A DNA stretch of 64,000 nt from Phascolarctos cinereus (taxonomy: Eukaryota; Chordata; Mammalia; Diprotodontia; Phascolarctidae): the NCBI RefSeq assembly GCF_002099425.1, contig NW_018343982.1:9707501-9771500 (forward strand), given 5' to 3'. Numbering within the stretch: the stretch's first letter is position 1; every line of letters starts with the position of its first letter. The position numbers and the translations under genes were made by a program. Below, in pieces: positions 20,701-31,784 of this stretch. The notes beneath the pieces were generated by a model that saw only the letters and a list, made by a program, of their open reading frames with translations, did no database searches and was not told where the DNA came from.

Positions 20701-22400
20701 TCCTAGTTGGATTCACCACTGAGAAGCCACCTATAAGAACTCGCTTTTCTGTTTAGTGGATTTCTTGGCAAGGTTGAGCTGATCTCCTCTAGCTCTCTCT
20801 GACCCAAGAGAGCACCTGGACGATGCCCTGGCATTGGGAGGAGACCACAGCTTGTTAAAAGGGCAAGAAGGGCTGGGAGTTGACTGGCAGGTGAAAACAT
20901 TTTGTCTCCCTTGTTTATTTTTGTGAACTCAGTTATGGAATCAGGACGTCTGGCTTTGAGACTCAAAGCAAATAAACTGAGGGCTGGACTTGAACCCTGT
21001 GAGCATCTATTTGTACTCACTTAAGTATAAATAGCATTTTAAAAGTACTTCTTGCCAAAATATCTATTCATTTCTATTCTGAGATCATGCAATCCTAAGG
21101 GAAGCTAAGAAGAGTGGTGGAAATATCTATTGCTGCTTTTAATTGTATTTTTAGCATTTATGGGGCCCCATTCTCTCGTTACATAAACTGCTGCTGGGGA
21201 CTCATTTTGATGTAGTGGGTAGGAGCGTGCATTCTCCCAATCTCTCCAGTGTTGTTTAGTACCTTTATAACCCGAAAGGGTTAATAGAGCTTCCAGCGGC
21301 TTATTCTCTGGAAGACCCATAGTGGTCACATTATAGAACCAGGCAAAATATATGGCCTCCCATATGCTGCTTGGTGGAAGGGAAATCTCAGGGGAAATAT
21401 GGATGGCTCATTGAGGATGGGGTTTCAGTTACCAAGACACTGGATTCAGGAGCCTGAAGATACACTTTGTGGAGACACGTCAAAAAAGAAAGAGGGTTTC
21501 ATAGAAGAAAGGGGAGCCAAGGAGGGATTTGAAAGTGTAACCATCCATAGGGTTAGCAGACTAAAGGTATGAGGTGGGGAGGGAAGGTTGGCCAGAGGTA
21601 GACGTAACATAGCATTGGAGTAAGGAACAAAAAAGGCTGAGGTATGGGTGGGACAGGACAAAAGAAAGGAGGTGGTTTGTAGAGAAAAATGCAGGCTGGA
21701 ACCAAATGTTGTAAGTCCTTGGACAAGAGCAATTGCAAACCAAACGCAAGGTTTATTAGGTTTTGTGGAGAACACGGTCTGTGTTCAGGTTTACAAGATT
21801 TGCAGTGTTTTTTTCTTGGTGCTCTCCTTTGTGTGGTTCAAGATTGGAATGAAACTAGAATTCTTAAAATCCAGGTTCAGACAAGCTATTCGAAACCCAA
21901 ACCCTTATCCAAATGGTCTTAGTTACCCCAAGTCTCGGAGAAAAAAATCTGGCAGGAATCTCCCCGGAATGGACTTCCTTGTGATTTGTCCAGCAATTCC
22001 TTCCGAGGGCCAAACCAGAAATACCACAGAGACAGAGGTATTTGGCAGGAGGGCCAATATTCTGGGTCTAGCCCTAGGCTGTAAGGGCAAACAGCAGTAA
22101 GAAATGAACTGATGTCTTCTCCAAAGTTAGCTCAGTCCTTGCTGATGGTAGGTTGAGGGAAAAAATGGTGGTGGTGGTGGTGGGACTCTTGTGAGGGTCC
22201 CAGAATTTACCACAGCTAGCTTTTCTACCCTAATTAGGAGCAGATATGGAAAGAGAAGGTCTGCAAAACTGATGAGTTCTTCAAAACTGGCCTCCCCTCA
22301 CCTAATCAGAAAAAGCAGAGTTTTTCTAGTTTGGGGGAATTTAGTTCTGCTTACTGGATGTATATGTATGACAATGGCCAAGTCTCCCCCCACCACCCCC
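20701..22400. other. Single-copy block, nothing assigned
   Basis: 1.7 kb without recognised repeats or a defensible gene. Frames at 20,703-21,020 (minus), 21,446-21,775 (minus) and 21,648-22,100 (plus, 150 codons) overlap each other on opposite strands and show no domain. Confidence 0.4.
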
Positions 22401-22407
22401 ACCCCCG

Positions 22408-22495
22408 CCTGTCTCAATTTTCTCACCTATAAAAGGACATTGGACTAGCCTGTCTTGAAGTCCCTTCTAGCTTTGATATTCTAAGATTCTACTTT
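22408..22495 (+). mobile_element. MIR 3' half
   Basis: 'ctcaattttctcacctat', 'aaaaggacattggactag', 'gaagtcccttctagcttt'. Confidence 0.65.
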
Positions 22496-22648
22496 TAAGT
22501 GAGGTAAAGGAACTAGGGTTTTTCTCTAAGGAATTTTAAAAAATCAACACGTTTTTTTTTCTTCATCAGATCTGTGGTTGAGTTGCTTAAAATATTTTCC
22601 TTAAAGCAAGCACGTTTTCTGTAGTGGTAAGCTTCTCTCTCCCCCAGC

Positions 22649-22649
<1 letters not shown>

Positions 22650-22691
<42 letters not shown>
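22650..22691. repeat. (TG)n microsatellite
   Basis: About 20 TG units. A 16 bp palindrome GTGTGTGTACACACAC follows at 22,721-22,736. The cysteine/valine-rich frames here are artefacts. Confidence 0.97.
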
Positions 22692-22736
22692 TAAAAAGAC
22701 AGCTTGGGGAGAGGGGAGATGTGTGTGTACACACAC

Positions 22737-23155
22737 ATACATGTATGTATGCACGCCTATATTACACATATATACATATATATCAACTTCTATTTGTCCA
22801 AGTAGGAATGCATATCAGTTATTCCAGGAGACAATAAAAACATAAAAAAGCATATACAATGCATGAAAAATTCAGGCATTCTGAAGCAATGTGGGACACA
22901 CTTGGTTGTGTTACTTATTTGCATGCCTGTACCCAGAACGCAGCCCAGCTCTCAGCTGTTTCGGAGCAGCTCTGGTGTCTTCGCTCTAGGGAACAAAGCG
23001 AAAGGTTCAGGTGTGTTTGTGAGGGAGGGAAGGGCTTTGTGCAGGTTTTAACAAACCAGTGGAAAACAAGGCAGGAGCCTAGTGGAGGACTTCTCCCATA
23101 CACAGTGATTAGCAAGCAGCCCTTTAGGGCTTAATCATAGAGGCTTCTCTGAGCT
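22737..23155. other. Single-copy block, nothing assigned
   Basis: No repeat family. Short overlapping frames at 22,859-23,134 lack support. Confidence 0.4.

Positions 23156-23156
<1 letters not shown>

Positions 23157-23219
<63 letters not shown>
23157..23219. repeat. (TG)n microsatellite
   Basis: About 31 uninterrupted TG units, the longest dinucleotide run in this half of the window and probably polymorphic. Confidence 0.98.
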
Positions 23220-23221
<2 letters not shown>

Positions 23222-23685
23222 TTCTTGGTTGTTTTATTATTTTGCTTTATTTTTGCCTTTCCCCAGATATACTGAAGCAATAAATGCATGCTGTGCAGGG
23301 AAGAAAAAGAGGAGGCAACCTTTAGAAGTCCTGACTGACTGTACCTGTCTCCCGGCTGCCTGCAATGGAAAATTTTTGAGAAGCATTTATTTTCTGATAC
23401 TCTGTCCTCACCTGAAGGCATGTTGGCCTTTTCCATGGCTGAGTGTCAACCCAAGGTTTAGATATTGGTGAACATGAAAGGTCAGCCACAGACTGCTCGC
23501 TGACTTGGGCAGCTACACCTTGACATTAGCAGCAAAATGGCCCCACACAGGGCCACAGTGGAACTCTCCCCACCTGAGAGCTTCTCTCTGAGGTCAGCCC
23601 CCCAGAGAGAGGCCTCCTGTTACAATGACTGCTCTCTTACTTTTGAATCCATTCGAGACAGTGACAGACTTTAGTGGCACCTGAA
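23220..23685. other. Single-copy block, nothing assigned
   Basis: No repeat family recognised, and no gene. Confidence 0.4.
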
Positions 23686-23687
23686 AT

Positions 23688-23820
23688 ACTAGGACCAGGA
23701 GTGAGAAAATGTGAATTTGACTCCTTCATTCATCCCAAGCTTTATGTGTGACTCCACGAACCTCATTTTCTCCATCTGTAAAATGTCTCACCTGTTATGA
23801 TAACTCTGAGTGATGAAACA
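23688..23820 (+). mobile_element. MIR SINE
   Basis: 'aggaccaggagtgagaaa', 'atgtgtgactccacgaac', 'ctcattttctccatctgt'. Confidence 0.7.
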
Positions 23821-23837
23821 TGTCTTTCTCAGATATG

Positions 23838-24165
23838 TAGCTCAGGATGAATGGATGAATAAAAGAATGAATAAAAAAGGCATCTAAGATCCTGCTATGG
23901 GTCTGACTCTGTTGTAGGCATGGAGAATACAATACAAAAATGAGACAATCCAAAAAACCAATTAATCAGTAAACATTTATTAAGGCCTGACTCCTTGTTT
24001 GACATGGGGAATACAATACAAAAGTAAGATAATCCAATCAATCAATAAACATTTGTTATGTGCCTACTGTGTGCCTGACCTGTGCTAGACACAATGAATA
24101 CAATACAAAAGTGAGACAGTCCCTGCTTTCAGTGAGCTTATATTCTACTGAAGAGGTCAACACGT
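23838..24165 (-). mobile_element. L2 3' end, antisense, locally triplicated
   Basis: Three successive copies of the L2 terminus. Each contains AATACAATACAAAA followed by a 'gagacagtcc'-like word. The marker word begins at 23,926, 24,010 and 24,097, so the units are 84 and 87 bp. Only the third unit continues into the rest of L2 ('gagcttatattctactg'). Each unit begins with a variant of 'aatcaataaacatttattaa'. Confidence 0.88.
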
Positions 24166-24605
24166 GTAGGGAATAATAATGACAGTAGGAATAATAGTTC
24201 CCATTCAGATAATGCTTTATGGTTATAAAGGGTTCTCCCAGAAAGAGGCAGTTTGCCTTGGTGGAAAGAGCACTGTATTTGGAGTTAGAAACCCTTGTTC
24301 TATTCCTTGATATCTTTGTGACCTAGGGTAAGTCACTTAACCTCTCTAGACCTTGTTTTCTTCATTTGTTTAAAAAAAAAAAGATTCTGACAAGTGGCTG
24401 GACTCCTTTACTAGTTCTAGATCATATAATCTTGGGATATTTACCAGAACCTTGTAGTGAAAATATTTTTGACCCTATTTTACAGATGAGCAAACTAAGG
24501 CACAGAGTGGTTGACTTGTCCAGGGTCAGACAGAGTTAGTAAGTGACAGGAATGAATCATCCCTCAGATATTCTGATTCTCAGTCTAGTACCTCTCTGTA
24601 TGATA
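24166..24605 (-). mobile_element. MIR, antisense, split by a sense MIR
   Basis: Pieces at 24,166-24,240 ('gataatgctttatggtta') and 24,430-24,605 ('ccctattttacagatgag', 'gtccagggtcagacagag') bracket a plus-strand MIR. Confidence 0.7.
24243..24428 (+). mobile_element. MIR SINE, nested
   Basis: 'ttggtggaaagagcactg', 'gacctagggtaagtcact', 'taacctctctagaccttg', and a poly-A-like run at 24,371. It is inserted in an antisense MIR. Confidence 0.8.
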
Positions 24606-24659
24606 GGTGAGGGGTTCTGGGTGCTGACAAAGAGAGGTAGTAGAGAAATTGCTCACTGT

Positions 24660-24727
24660 TACTCTATCAAATGAGATAATATTCATAAAGTGCTTAGCAC
24701 ACAATAGGTACTTTGTAAATGCTTAAA
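24660..24727 (+). mobile_element. MIR tail fragment
   Basis: 'caaatgagataatattca', 'taaagtgcttagcacaca', 'ataggtactttgtaaat'. Confidence 0.65.
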
Positions 24728-24846
24728 CTGGTCTTCTAAACCATTTGGGCATTTCCAGCAAAATTTTGGAAATGCTGAAGCTTTTTGGTTGTGTTTTGTT
24801 GTCGATTTTTGTTATTTTTAGCTGCCAAATCCTTGATTCTGCAAAG

Positions 24847-25067
24847 CAGCGATGTCAAAATCAAATAGGGAGGGGAAAAGGGCACTAAACCATACATAAG
24901 GATCCCTGTAGGTGCCATACTGACTTAGAAAAACACATATTAACATTATCTAAGATACGTTTAACTGTATTTTTATTTATTTTGTCAAGTATTTCCCAAT
25001 TATATTTTAATCCAGTTCTGAGGCCTGCCTAGGGAATGTTGTTCAGCCCACTTATTTGACACCTATG
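24847..25067 (+). mobile_element. hAT-type MITE, copy 1
   Basis: A 221 bp non-autonomous element. The left end CAGCGATGTCAAA and the reverse complement of the right end CATAGGTGTCAAA form a 13 bp imperfect terminal inverted repeat with the CA...TG ends of hAT elements. The inside ('aaaccatacataaggatc', 'aaacacatattaacatta') recurs, inverted, at 62,135-62,353. No clear 8 bp target duplication survives (flanks ctgcaaag and taatgaag share only the last three bases). It cannot encode a transposase. Confidence 0.85.
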
Positions 25068-25069
25068 TA

Positions 25070-26130
25070 ATGAAGGAAACCTTAAAACCATTTAGTTCAG
25101 CAATAGGAAGATTGCAGTAGAAAAAGAATTCTTCTGTGTGGCTATATTTCAGTCCTGGTTACTCAACACCCAAATCAACATTCATTCAGAGAATTTTGTG
25201 GAAAAAAAATAAAATCCAATAGACTGATTGGCTGACACTGTGTACATGAAGCAACTGGTTGATCTGTCAATGGTTTTCATTTCAAATTTTTCATTTTCCG
25301 ATGAGTTGCTTTGGTGAGATGTTGTCACAGCTGTCAACCTTGATTTCCTTTGAGGGAATTGTGGGAAGGGGCATGGGATTGTGGGTTCTTTGAGCTCTCT
25401 CAGCTTTTCTAACACCTGTTACTGCTCTAACAGTCTGGCTACTCTGGCCTTTTGCTGAACTTCCCTTCACTTCCAAAGATTCTATGTCCATCTTTTGGGT
25501 TTTTGGCAAATTTGGGGAAAAAACAGTCTTTCCCAAACTATAACCTTGTTGTGTCTAAATTGGGCCAGGAGTAACATATTTAGCGTCAAAGGCTAACCAC
25601 TGTTTGGCCTGTGAAGCCACTCCTGTTATATTTGGATGCCAACAAAAGCCCATTTTCCCCAAGTAGGGTATAAATACATTTACTTATTGATTCCCACATT
25701 CACCTCTGTGTCCCAGTCTGTCTCACCACACCTTCGAAGTGTTAGAGTTTGGTATAAGCCTTAAAAAGAAATGGTCAGGTAGCATGAGCCCCTAATTTCA
25801 ACTTTGTTGGGGAAATAAGTCAACAGGTGGATTGACTCAGCTATTAATAGAAGTAGTCAGGGCAACAGTTTTAAATCCCGTTTCAACCAGCTAAATTTCA
25901 GTTGTAGATTTGTTGTTTCCTTGCTGCTGAAATGATGCTACATAGAATATAAATCAGGAATTCAGCAAAAGAGGAAACAAAAGAGAAATCACCAGGTTGT
26001 TTTCATCACCCACTTTCAAATTTGTGAGTATACAAGGGATGTGATTTTGTAAGGGAATTTCCAATATAAAAATTTCACTATCCTTTGGGGAAACAATCCC
26101 TCCATCACCCAGTAGATAACAATTAATGAT
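25070..26130. other. Single-copy block, nothing assigned
   Basis: AT-rich single-copy DNA with no gene. The minus frames at 25,182-25,536 overlap and lack domains. Confidence 0.4.
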
Positions 26131-26132
26131 GA

Positions 26133-26485
26133 TAATAATCATACTTCACATTTGTAGAGTATTTTAAGATTTGCAAAGTGCATTACATATTTTCTCTTTT
26201 GATCCTCACTGCAACCCTGTAAAATAGATGTTATTATTTTCCCTATTTATAGAAGAATAAGCTGAGTCTGACAGATTGTGACTTACACAGCTAGTAAATG
26301 TTAGAATCAGGATTCTAACTCAGCTCCTCCTAACTTTAAGTCTAACACTATATAACTACCAGAGAGTTGCCTGAACTATATATAGGTTACATGATTTGCC
26401 CAGAGTCAGTGTCAGAACCAAGATTTGAACCCAGGTTTTCCTAGCCCCAAATATAGCACTCTATCCCATTATTCCACATTGAAAA
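26133..26485 (-). mobile_element. Two antisense MIR copies in tandem
   Basis: Copy one (26,133-26,355): 'agatttgcaaagtgcatt', 'ctcactgcaaccctgtaa', 'cacagctagtaaatgtta'. Copy two (26,375-26,485): 'catgatttgcccagagtc', 'agatttgaacccaggttt', 'tatcccattattccacat'. Both are in the same orientation. Confidence 0.75.
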
Positions 26486-26488
26486 AAA

Positions 26489-26489
<1 letters not shown>

Positions 26490-26544
<55 letters not shown>
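26490..26544. repeat. (CT)n microsatellite
   Basis: About 26 CT units just upstream of an L1 insertion. Confidence 0.97.
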
Positions 26545-26547
<3 letters not shown>

Positions 26548-26566
26548 ATAGAGGAGAAAGACTATT

Positions 26567-28485
26567 TTTAAAATATTTTGGAGTAACTTTATTTTTAAAA
26601 TTTGAATAGTATTTTATTTTTCCCCAAAAGACATGTTAAGAGAAAAATTTTAACATTCATTTGTACAAGATTTTGAGTTCCAAATTTTTCTCCCTTCCTT
26701 CCTCCCTTGCCCTCTCCTGAAAATTGTAGGTGGTTTGGTATAGTTTATACATGTGCTATCGTGTAAAACATATTTCCCATATTCATCACATTTGTGGAAG
26801 AAGAAACAGATCAAAATGAAATAAAACCATGAGAAAGAATAAAGTAAGTGAAAAAATGTGCTTTTACCTGCATTCTGAGTTCATCAGTTCTTTATATGGA
26901 TGTGTATAGCATTTCCCTTTGTGAGTCCTTTGTACTTGTCTTGGACCATTGTGTTGCTGAGAAGAGCTGAGTCATTCATAGTTGATCACCACATGATGTT
27001 GCTGATACTGTATACAATGTTTTCCTGGTTCTGTTCATTTCACTTTGCATCAGTTTGTATACGTCTTTCCAGGTTTTTCTGAAATCTGCCTGTTCATCAT
27101 TTTTTATTGCATAATAGTATTCCATTCCATTCATATTCCACAGCTTGTTCAGCTATTCACCAATAGATGAGCTTCCTCTCAATTTCCAATATTTTGCCAC
27201 CACAAAAAGAGCTGCTATAAATTATTTTACACATGTAGGTCCCTTTCCCTTTTTTATGATTTCTTTGGGATACAGATTTAATAGTGGCATTGCTGGATCA
27301 AAGGGTATGCACAGTATGGTTGACCTTTGGGCATAGTTCCAAATTGCTCTCCAGAATGGTTAGATCAGTTCACAACTCTATTAACAGTGTGTTAGTGTCC
27401 CAATTTTCCAACATCCTCTCCAGCATCTATCATTTTTCTTTTTTGTCGTATTAGCCAATCTGATTAGTGTGAGGAGGTTTTTCAGAGTTGTTTTAATTTG
27501 TATTTCTCTAATCAAAAGTGATTTAGAGCACTTCTTCATATGCCTATAGATAGCTTTGATATCTTCATCTGAAAACTGCCTGTTTATATCCTTTGACCAT
27601 TTATCAATTGAAGAATGGCTTGTATTCTCTTGAATTCAACTCAGTTTTTTATGTATTTGAGAAATGAGGCCTTTATCAGAGACACTTGTTGTAAAGATTG
27701 TTTCCCAGCTTTCTGCTTTCCTTTTGATCTTGGTTGCACTGGTTTTGTTTATATAAAAGCTTTTCAATTTAATATGATCAAAATTATTTATTCTACATTT
27801 CATAATTCCCTCTATCTCTTGTCTGGTCATGAATTCTTTCCCTCCCCATAGATCTGACAGGTAAACTATTGCTTGCTCTTCTAATTTGATTGCTTCCTTA
27901 TTAGGTATATTTTTGTCTTCACTTTATCTAAGATCAGGATTGCTTTTTTTTTTTAACTTCAGCTGAAGCATAATAGATTCTGCTCTAGCCCCTTACCTAT
28001 ACTCTTGTATGAGTCTCTGTGCTTCAAGTGTGTTTCTTGTCAGCAACATATTGTAGGATTCTGGTTTTTGATGTACTTTGCTATCGTTTTCCATTTTATG
28101 GGAGAGTTCATCCCGTTCGCATTCATGGTTATAATTACTACCTGTATATTTCCCTCCATCCTATTCTTCCTCCTGTTTGTCCTCTCTCTCCTTTCACCCT
28201 TTCCCACCTCACCAGTGTTTTGCTTTTGTGTACCAATTCCCCTGATTTTCCCTCCCTTATGTCAGCTCCCCCCCCCCATTTAATCTCCTTCCTTCCTTCC
28301 TACTTCCCTGTTGAGTAACATAGATTTCTATATTCTACATTCCACTGATTGTGGATATTATTACCTTTTGGAGCCAATACTGATGAGAGTAAGGTTCAAG
28401 CAATGTAATAGGTCTTTCTCACCTCTTCATGTGAGATAATTTATCCCTTTCTACCTCTCCCTTCTGCACTTTGTACTCATCTTTT
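26567..28485 (-). mobile_element. L1 LINE with large internal ORF2 deletion
   Basis: Read on the minus strand, the right part starts before ORF2 and encodes its N-terminus. At 28,090-28,150 it reads MEGNIQVVIITMNANGMNSP, like the L1 start ITILTLNINGLNS, followed by a degraded LQETHL endonuclease segment near 28,030-28,050. The match stops near 27,890. The sequence then resumes in the ORF2 C-terminus: ETIFTTSVSDKGLISQIHK near 27,640-27,700 matches L1 EKIFATYSSDKGLISRIY. It runs through the C-terminus to the 3' UTR at 26,567. By comparison with human L1 about 900 codons (rest of endonuclease and all RT) are missing. A 16 bp duplication with 13 matches (26,551-26,566 and 28,486-28,501) suggests a single insertion. 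Confidence 0.9.
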
Positions 28486-28504
28486 GAGGAAAGACACTAT
28501 TGAA

Positions 28505-28708
28505 CATGGAGTCTAAAATGTGATTTCAAGCCCTACCTCTCCCATTTTATTAGCTATTTGATCTTGGAAAAATCTCTAAATCTTTCTATTTCCTCATCTT
28601 TAAAACAGGGGCAAAAATAATGTTTGTAATGCCTCACTCCCAAAATTGTATGAAAAATCAATGAATAGATCAAATGCTTTGTAAATATATAGCTCTAGAC
28701 TAAATGTA
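28505..28708 (+). mobile_element. MIR SINE
   Basis: 'atgtgatttcaagcccta', 'ctatttgatcttggaaaa', 'atttcctcatctttaaaa', 'atgctttgtaaatatata'. Confidence 0.7.
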
Positions 28709-28709
28709 A

Positions 28710-29435
28710 ATTGATAGGCTTCTTCTGCTTACTATTATGAAAGATTTTCCCTATCCCTAAATAATATGGCAGATCAAGTCTTGTGAAATAGTAGAAGGAC
28801 AGCCCAGAAAAGACATGGAACCAAATATATGGCTAGATACACAGGGTGTAGGTGAAGTGAAGGATGTGTACAGGAGAAAAATAGAAGGTTGGTTACTGCA
28901 GGGAACTCTCTTCTCCTCTCTCCTCTCCCTCTCCCTCTCATTTTATGTAACTAGGTAAGGACAAGTGTGTGTTGTCAGCCAGCAAGAGGCAAGGCTCAAT
29001 GAGTACTTGTGTAGCTAAGGATTAGAATGTGGACAGTGGGCTGGGTCCCTTGGGAAGAACCAACATTTCTCACACAACACTCTCTCAGAGGAAACTTTTC
29101 AAATGCCTGAGAAACACCAAGGATAGAGATCTGTTTTGTTTGAAATGTGGCTCTCTTCCACCAAGGCAAATTCCTAGGTTAACAAAGGATTGAATGCAAT
29201 TTCCAGGGATGTTCTGATATCAACTATGATGTCCCTAGGAAGGAAACTAAGTGGGTGAGAGTGGTGGCTACTTTTTCCTGACCTCTATTCTCTGCTATCA
29301 AAGTATAAGACAGCCTTATAGTCCCCCAAGAAAAGGCTTTCAGGACCTCTGATCCTACTTCTATTCTATACAGATTCCTAACTCTCTATATAATATTTAG
29401 ATTCTTCTAAAGTTCCTAGAGAAAGGCAGTATTGG
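28710..29435. other. Single-copy block, nothing assigned
   Basis: A short CTCTC-rich patch lies at 28,912-28,940. Otherwise no family or gene. Confidence 0.4.
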
Positions 29436-29439
29436 TAGA

Positions 29440-29530
29440 GAGACTGTTTCCTTCTTGGGAGTTCCTCTGCTCATAGCAAAGTGCCTGGCACATAGTAGGT
29501 ACTTAATAAATACTTGTTGATTATTGATTT
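29440..29530 (+). mobile_element. L2 3' terminus
   Basis: 'aagtgcctggcacatagt' then 'aggtacttaataaatact' and 'tgttgattattgattt'. Confidence 0.8.
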
Positions 29531-30040
29531 ATATAAATGAAATCACAGGAGTACCACCCACCTTCATTCCCAACCTCCCCCTACTCCCCCCAAAATGTCT
29601 CCTAGACAAAGGCTCTGTATTACCCTTTGGCTGCCTAAACAATACCAAAACTATATAGGAACCTACGAGTTGCCACCTTGGTTCAGATACAGAGTCCATG
29701 TTTAGGTCAGGATTCTATTGCCAATAGCAACTCCAAGGGACATGCTATGGAAAAGTCATCTTGTTATCTTCTGATCTCACTTTTAAAGATTAGATCTATC
29801 CCAGTTTCTCTTAATGGACATTTATGGCTCAATTATTCATAATTGTTTCCAACCTCTTTCTGAATCCAGTTCTACTTCTTGGCAAGACCATTTCTTTAGG
29901 CAGTTGGCTCCATAAATTCATTGTTTCAAGTAGGACTTTTCCTAGTTTTTTTCTTGATGTCTATATAACACTAAACAACTGACTTGAATGATAGGCTCCC
30001 TTCTCCCTTTCCCCTCAAATAACTACCTTTTCCTCCTGAA
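29531..30040. other. Single-copy block, nothing assigned
   Basis: No repeat family, gene or motif cluster I can support. Confidence 0.4.
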
Positions 30041-30044
30041 TTTA

Positions 30045-30172
30045 ATATGTGTGTATACACATACACACACACACACACACATACACATGTGTAACTGTGC
30101 ATATGTATCTATGTATATATACACACATACATATATGTATATATACATATATGTGTATATGTATACATTAGA
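30045..30172. repeat. (CA)n/(TA-TG) microsatellite cluster
   Basis: A CA run at 30,061-30,081 followed by alternating TATG/TACA steps up to 30,172. The frame across it is an artefact. Confidence 0.93.
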
Positions 30173-30282
30173 ATATCTAGACACAGCCACTGCTATATGA
30201 GGGAGCTATAGATCCATAATTTGTTAGTTAAATATTGAGTCCACCTTTCTCTTCACCTCCCCAGAGCCAAGGGTTTGGTGAA

Positions 30283-30415
30283 TTTAATTCAACAAGAATT
30301 ATTGACAAAAACATCGACTACATATCAGGCACTCTGCTAGGAACCGGTGACACAAAGACAAAAATTAAAATAGTTCCTGCCCTCCAACATCTTACACACT
30401 ACTAGACTCACATTC
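30283..30415 (-). mobile_element. L2 3' end, antisense
   Basis: 'aattcaacaagaattatt', 'atatcaggcactctgcta', 'ttcctgccctccaacatc'. Confidence 0.75.
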
Positions 30416-30419
30416 TAAT

Positions 30420-31235
30420 TGTGCTTATGTATATGCTTGTTTCTCCTTGGTTTTCTTTTTCTATATAACTTAACACTTGGGATATTTAGGCTCTGTTATC
30501 TAGCTGGTCTTCTGATGAAAAATGAATTCTGACAGTTTCCTGTATAGAAATGTTGACATTGCTATGGCAGCAATAGGAGTTATTTATATTTGTTTGATAG
30601 AAGTAGATGAATGGATGGATAGATGAGAGACTGATGATAGAAAGAGATAACTGAAGAGAGAGATTTTTCAGTAAACCCCGAGTTAAGTCGTATTGCAGTA
30701 TTACTTAACGGTAAATTTACTAGCCTCTTGCTGCCTGAAACAAGCTGTTATGGGATATTTTAATGACTTTGGTTAAACAAAACATTGGGTTTTTTCCCTT
30801 TTTTTAGGTTGACACAAAGCTAAAGCTACTGTGTGTGAGAAATGCCAATCTGCAACTCCTATGTTTGTTGAGCTTTTTCTGCGTTTTTTTTTCCAGATCT
30901 AGGAATAAATAGAAACAGTTCGTTTTTCTATACTCTTACCTCAATTGTTACGTTTTCTTGGGGATGGGAGGTTTAGGGGCGCAGATGAATTAAATGTGCT
31001 TGGGATTCTTTCCCATTACACATGTGTCTGATGCTAAGAAAAACACATGGTGGTTATTGAGGGAGAGGAAATGTGGGGTGGGCCCTTGAGTTTCTACCAG
31101 TGATTCTGCCTCAAATTCTACTTCAGTGGTTGTTTCCCTGGTCAGACTCCCTGGTGGGATGAGCCCTCCCCCGCTTTCTGGTGAAACTCTTACCTTCCTA
31201 GTGAGTACATTGGTAACTTCTGGACATCCTAACAG
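30420..31235. other. Repeat-poor block, weak candidate conserved element
   Basis: The stretch 30,690-30,900 is free of recognisable repeats and holds TTTAATGACTTTGG-like and 'cttaacggtaaattta' words. No coding frame of note. The minus frame at 30,990-31,298 has no domain. Confidence 0.3.
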
Positions 31236-31239
31236 TTTA

Positions 31240-31442
31240 CATAGAACTGAAGTACCATGACATGATAGAACTAGAACTGGAAGGGAACTTAGAAGCAATA
31301 GAGTCCAGACACCCTTATTTTATAGATGAAGAAACGGAGGAAACAAAAATCAAATGACTGAACCAGAGTTACATAGTAGTGAGTGTCTAAGGTAGGATTT
31401 GAACCCATGCCTTCTTGATTTCAAGGAAAGTGCCAGAGCTCT
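31240..31442 (-). mobile_element. MIR SINE, antisense
   Basis: 'agaactggaagggaactt', 'ttattttatagatgaaga', 'aggatttgaacccatgcc'. Confidence 0.8.
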
Positions 31443-31784
31443 AGATCTCACAAATGGTTTGGTTTATATAGAAAAAAATTTGGAGGGAAAGAACCAAGAA
31501 CTTATGTATTACCACCTATTTTCCCTTTGAACAATCTCTGACCTTGAACATCCCTAACCTCCAATTTCCAGCTGCTTAATTGGGCCCTTTGTTCTTAGGA
31601 TATCACCAGTGGTCTCAATATAGGAATGAGATTTGCTAGTGTGTTTCCTGCTTCGATTTATGACTCCTGCCCATTCATTCATCTTGTTTTCTCTGCTAAA
31701 TAGGAATTATTTGCCAATTCTTGTTTTAGAAATTCTTTGGAGACAAAAATTTTCTGAGATATGGCATGAGTGAAGTATTATTTT

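Noticed and set aside
23850-24140. CRISPR-like regular repeat with spacers
   Set aside because: The units are directly joined copies of an L2 end in a mammalian genome and have no spacers.
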